17,145 bases of DNA, from assembly GCA_036009045.1 (NCBI GenBank), contig DASYML010000100.1, forward strand, positions 1-17,145. The letters are read 5' to 3'. Below the pieces are notes generated by a model that saw only the letters and a program-made list of their open reading frames with translations, was not told where the DNA came from and did not search any database. The position numbers and the translations under genes are program-made. This stretch comes from DASYML01 sp036009045 (GTDB taxonomy: Bacteria; Acidobacteriota; Blastocatellia; Pyrinomonadales; Pyrinomonadaceae). This document shows, one piece after another, positions 15,077 through 17,145 of the stretch (position 1 is the stretch's first letter; the number at the start of each line of letters is the position of its first letter).

Positions 15077-15187
15077 GAGTCGGGGGTCTGAGAGCCTGGA
15101 GTCATGAGTCAAAAACAAGATGAGTCAAAAACAAGGACTCGCTTTGAGCTTTTGACTCCAGACTCCAGACTCTCAGACTCCTGACTC
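15077..15187. repeat. palindrome C: inverted heptamer arrays, unit GAGTCTG
   Basis: The left arm 15077-15112 reads GAGTCGG, GGGTCTG, A, GAGCCTG, GAGTCAT, GAGTCAA. The right arm 15152-15187, on the minus strand, reads GAGTCAG, GAGTCTG, A, GAGTCTG, GAGTCTG, GAGTCAA. The arms match at 31 of 36 positions and share the same extra A between units 2 and 3. Shared irregularity shows that the arms were copied from each other or stay paired and corrected together. The element lies between the pilQ stop and the roadblock gene's ribosome site and may partly terminate or process the pilus transcript. Confidence 0.82.
15104..15135 (+). repeat. exact 16-base tandem duplication inside palindrome C
   Basis: ATGAGTCAAAAACAAG occurs twice head to tail (15104-15119 and 15120-15135). 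It doubles the inner end of the left arm into the loop, so one copy can pair with the right arm and the other is spare. Exact identity suggests a recent slippage event. Confidence 0.9.
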
Positions 15188-15204
15188 ATTATTGGAGGAC
15201 GCGA

Positions 15205-15570
15205 ATGTTCAAACAGGCACTCGAAGCGATGCTCGAACGCACGGATGGCAGCCTCGGCGCGCTCATCATGGGCATAGACGGTATCTCTGTGGAAAAGGTC
15301 CTGGGCACGGATGGAGAGGATGCTAACCTGGACGTGGCCGCCGCTGAATTCACTTCGCTCGTCCGCAACGCACAGCGCACGGGCGTTGATACCGGACTCG
15401 GCAACCTGCGCGAACTCGTCGTCTCCCTCGACGAGTCAACCATCATCATGCGTCTCTTCAACCGCGAATACTACATGGTGCTCGCGCTCAAGCCCGACGG
15501 CAACCTCGGTCGCGGGCGTTACGAACTACGCAAAGCCGAACTCCAACTCGCGCAGGAATTCGCAGTCTGA
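15205..15570 (+). CDS. roadblock/LC7-domain protein (MglB-like)
   Basis: 121 residues, essentially one roadblock/LC7 domain: helix FKQALEAMLERTDGSLGALIMGIDGISVEKVL, helix with EFTSLVRNAQRTG, strands LRELVVSLDESTIIMRLFN and YYMVLALKP, then a C-terminal helix with GRGRYELRKAELQL. Such domains are small dimers that bind and regulate Ras-like GTPases; MglB is the GTPase-activating partner of MglA, which sets pole identity for type IV pilus motility. The position right after pilQ supports a role in pilus polarity or activation. No MglA-like GTPase lies in the window. Ribosome site GGAGG (15194-15198), 6 bases before ATG. It is separated from pilQ by palindrome C, so expression may be set apart from pilM-Q. 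Confidence 0.88.
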   Translation: MFKQALEAMLERTDGSLGALIMGIDGISVEKVLGTDGEDANLDVAAAEFTSLVRNAQRTGVDTGLGNLRELVVSLDESTIIMRLFNREYYMVLALKPDGNLGRGRYELRKAELQLAQEFAV

Positions 15571-15575
15571 AAAGC

Positions 15576-15731
15576 AGTGACCAGTGACGAGTGACAAGTG
15601 ACGAGCAGGAAGAAACTCTTCTTGCTCGTCACTTCTCATTTTCGCTTGCTGTTCTTGCGAGTCGCTCGTCGCTTTCTGCCGCGCCACTCTTCGCCCTCTT
15701 GCTTGTCACTCTTCACTTGTCACTCGTCACT
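15576..15731. repeat. palindrome D: inverted heptamer arrays, unit AGTGACG
   Basis: Left arm 15576-15610: AGTGACC, AGTGACG, AGTGACA, AGTGACG, AGCAGGA. Right arm 15697-15731, on the minus strand: AGTGACG, AGTGACA, AGTGAAG, AGTGACA, AGCAAGA. They match at 29 of 35 positions. A further degenerate series, in register, fills much of the interior (CGTCACT at 15627-15633 is exactly eleven 7-base steps before the right-arm unit at 15704). The element fills the space between the convergent roadblock (stop 15568-15570) and mtgA genes; the mtgA stop codon (15727-15729) lies inside the last unit. Confidence 0.82.
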
Positions 15732-16494
15732 GTTCTTGAGGCAGTTTGACGTAAGGGATGCCGCGCAGGATGATTCGCTGGCGGCGGGCGACGCGGCGCG
15801 GATTGAGTTGTGGATTAAAGACCGTGCGCGGGTTCGGGATGATGGCGGAGAGGAAGGCCGCTTCGTTGCGCGACAAAGCCGACGCCGGTTTGTGAAAGTA
15901 GTATTGCGAGGCGGCCTCCGCGCCGTAGATGCCGTCGCCCCACTCTATGACGTTGAGATAGATTTCCAGAATCCGTTGCTTGCTCAGATTGCGTTCGAGA
16001 AAGTATGTGATGATGGCCTCCTGGCCCTTACGCAAAAAAGATTTCTCGCTTGAGAGATAGAGATTCTTCGCCAACTGCTGTGAGATGGTCGAAGCGCCGC
16101 GCTTGAAACTCGGCATCGGCGGAATCCAATCGTTGGGGTCGTAATCGCCCTCCTCCTTGGCCTCCTTGATGGCCTCCTTCTGCGCCTCCTCCCAGGCCTT
16201 CTGGATGGCTTCGTAATCAAAGCCGTGATGCGTGGCGAAGTTCGTGTCCTCCCCGGCCAAAACCGCGCGCTGCAAATTTCCGCTGATCTTATCCAGCGGC
16301 ATCCACACTTGCACACGCTTCGGCTGCTGGCCCTTGTCCTGCGCCTCTTTAATCCGCGCATCGATCAGCGAAGTGGACTCAGGATTCTCCTCACGCAGCC
16401 GCGAGATACGCGGAAACGTGACGACCTCATAGCCCGCGAGCAGCACTATCAACACCAGCCCGCCCAGTAAGATTCTTTTAATCCATCGCCACAT
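15727..16494 (-). CDS. mtgA: monofunctional peptidoglycan glycosyltransferase MtgA (GT51)
   Basis: 255 residues. It polymerises lipid II into glycan strands at the outer face of the inner membrane. A membrane anchor lies at about 6-25 (KRILLGGLVLIVLLAGYEVV). GT51 motifs: GEDTNFATHHGFD (81-93) with catalytic E82; KRGASTISQQLAKNLYL (131-147); RKGQEA... ERNLSKQRILEIYLN (155-181) with the second acidic residue E177; EWGDGIYGAEAASQYYF (184-200); AAFLSAIIPNP (212-222). No transpeptidase domain follows, so it is monofunctional. About 20 extra residues, acidic and helical (about 99-125), lie between the first two motifs compared with E. coli MtgA. The stop codon is provided by palindrome D. It lies 91 bases downstream of the HDAC-family gene on the same strand. 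Confidence 0.95.
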   Translation of the reverse strand: MWRWIKRILLGGLVLIVLLAGYEVVTFPRISRLREENPESTSLIDARIKEAQDKGQQPKRVQVWMPLDKISGNLQRAVLAGEDTNFATHHGFDYEAIQKAWEEAQKEAIKEAKEEGDYDPNDWIPPMPSFKRGASTISQQLAKNLYLSSEKSFLRKGQEAIITYFLERNLSKQRILEIYLNVIEWGDGIYGAEAASQYYFHKPASALSRNEAAFLSAIIPNPRTVFNPQLNPRRVARRQRIILRGIPYVKLPQEQ

Positions 16495-16495
16495 C

Positions 16496-16555
16496 TTAAA
16501 TCAGAGAAAACCGCAAACTCACTTCCTTCATGAATGCGGAAAGCACTTCCTTCAT
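16496..16555 (-). CDS. possible 19-codon leader peptide ahead of mtgA
   Basis: On the minus strand an ATG at 16553-16555 opens a 19-codon frame (MKEVLSAFMKEVSLRFSLI) whose TAA (16496-16498) ends one base before the mtgA ATG. Its two halves start with the same MKEV and derive from an in-frame 24-base duplication. mtgA itself lacks a clear ribosome site, so re-initiation after this peptide would explain how it is translated. Such a short ORF could easily arise by chance. Confidence 0.3.
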   Translation of the reverse strand: MKEVLSAFMKEVSLRFSLI

Positions 16556-16559
16556 CAAT
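16520..16559 (-). repeat. two 16-base direct repeats, 24 bases apart, upstream of mtgA
   Basis: On the minus strand ATTSATGAAGGAAGTG occurs at 16544-16559 and 16520-16535 with one difference (G or C at base 4). Each copy holds ATG and a purine-rich GAAGGAAG. The 24-base spacing keeps both in one reading frame and is not a whole number of helical turns, which argues a little for a duplicated leader rather than an operator pair. Confidence 0.6.
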
Positions 16560-16585
16560 ATTCTGCTCTCAATCTTGATTCTAGC

Positions 16586-17145
16586 TCATACAGATAACGC
16601 GCGCCTCGCCTCACCCTCATAAACCTCCCGCACGACCCTCAGCGTGTTGCAGTGAATCTCCACCGTATCATCTATCTTCGCCGCGTACCCGCCCGACATC
16701 ACTGTGACGACCGGAATGCAACGCGCCCTGCATTCCCGCAACACCAACTCGTCTCGCGCCCGCAACCCCTCTATAGAGAGCGAGAGCCTTCCCAGCTTAT
16801 CACCCTCATAAGGGTCCGCCCCGCCCAGATAAAAAATAATTTCCGGCTGATGCTCGAACACGCGCGGCAGATGCGCCGCCAGCGTCTCAAGATAACTCTC
16901 ATCGGTCGTCCCGTCCGCCAACTCTACATCCAGCGTCGAACGCGTCTTAAACAGCGGATAATTCTTCGCCCCATGCATCGAGAAAGTAAAGGCCCTCTCA
17001 TCGTCCGAGAAGATTTGAGCCGTCGCGTTACCCTGATGCACATCGCAATCTACGACGCCCACGCGCTCTATCAATCCATCGCGCTGCAAGACACGAATCG
17101 CTATCGCCACATCATTCAACACGCAAAATCCCTCACCATGATCCG
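16586..17145 (-). CDS. histone-deacetylase-family amidohydrolase (partial, 5' end beyond window)
   Basis: The frame is open to the right edge and reads DHGEGFCVLNDVAIAIR, so the gene starts outside the window; the GTG at 17120-17122 is internal. The family (arginase/deacetylase fold; HDAC, AcuC, acetylpolyamine deacetylases) hydrolyses acetyl-amides with a zinc ion. Visible residues: the GFCVLNDVAIA helix; the metal site VVDCDVHQGNATA with Asp and His ligands; the third ligand Asp in GGADPYEGDKLGRLSLS; and SGGYA, whose Tyr corresponds to the transition-state tyrosine. The active site therefore appears complete. Bacterial members of this type are often annotated only as histone deacetylase family; the substrate is unknown (acetyl-lysine proteins or small acetyl-amines). 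It is followed by mtgA on the same strand with 91 bases between. Confidence 0.93.
   Translation of the reverse strand, partial: DHGEGFCVLNDVAIAIRVLQRDGLIERVGVVDCDVHQGNATAQIFSDDERAFTFSMHGAKNYPLFKTRSTLDVELADGTTDESYLETLAAHLPRVFEHQPEIIFYLGGADPYEGDKLGRLSLSIEGLRARDELVLRECRARCIPVVTVMSGGYAAKIDDTVEIHCNTLRVVREVYEGEARRALSV

Overview
This window looks like chromosomal DNA of a Gram-negative, moderately GC-rich bacterium that builds type IV pili. The complete pilM-pilN-pilO-pilP-pilQ block shows an outer membrane with a secretin. The large nSTAND1/WD40 protein, the c-di-GMP riboswitch ahead of pilM and the roadblock gene after pilQ would suit Acidobacteriota (perhaps Blastocatellia) or a deltaproteobacterial-type lineage. 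That placement is an inference from gene content; no ribosomal RNA or other marker was seen.

Layout, left to right. (1) 1-3450: the tail of an unknown gene that overlaps, by the ATGA pattern, a 1135-residue STAND NTPase with a membrane segment, a coiled coil and WD40 repeats; this is probably a signalling or conflict-system protein. (2) 3465-4425, minus strand: rdgB (nucleotide-pool sanitation), tRNA-Pro(UGG) with its own promoter and terminator hairpin, and a 42-codon membrane-peptide ORF. (3) 4559-7827: two convergent genes of unclear function, a helical cytosolic protein and a membrane-anchored DUF3352-like protein, separated by a G-rich palindrome. (4) 7883-8415: a composite palindrome, then a small IsdG/HmoA-type heme monooxygenase. 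(5) 8532-15570: the pilus locus. A sigma70-like promoter and a class-I (GEMM-I) c-di-GMP riboswitch in a leader of about 530 bases precede pilMNOPQ, and a roadblock/LC7 gene follows. (6) 15727-17145, minus strand: mtgA (peptidoglycan glycosyltransferase) downstream of a histone-deacetylase-family gene that runs off the right edge.

How the genes work together: PilM-PilN-PilO-PilP form the inner-membrane and periplasmic alignment complex, and PilQ is the outer-membrane pore. The riboswitch predicts that this complex is made in response to c-di-GMP, the second messenger of surface life. The roadblock protein is the kind of regulator that partners with MglA-like GTPases to set pole identity, so locus and regulator may belong together.

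The most unusual signal is not a gene. Four intergenic regions (5987-6094, 7883-8042, 15077-15187, 15576-15731) each hold a long palindrome whose two arms are built from 7-base tandem units. The unit differs each time (GGGGTTA, GATTGCG, GAGTCTG, AGTGACG), but the period and the inverted architecture are the same. Two lie almost flush between the stop codons of convergent genes, and one supplies the stop codon of mtgA. They recall the heptameric short tandem repeats described in filamentous cyanobacteria, but here arranged as hairpins.
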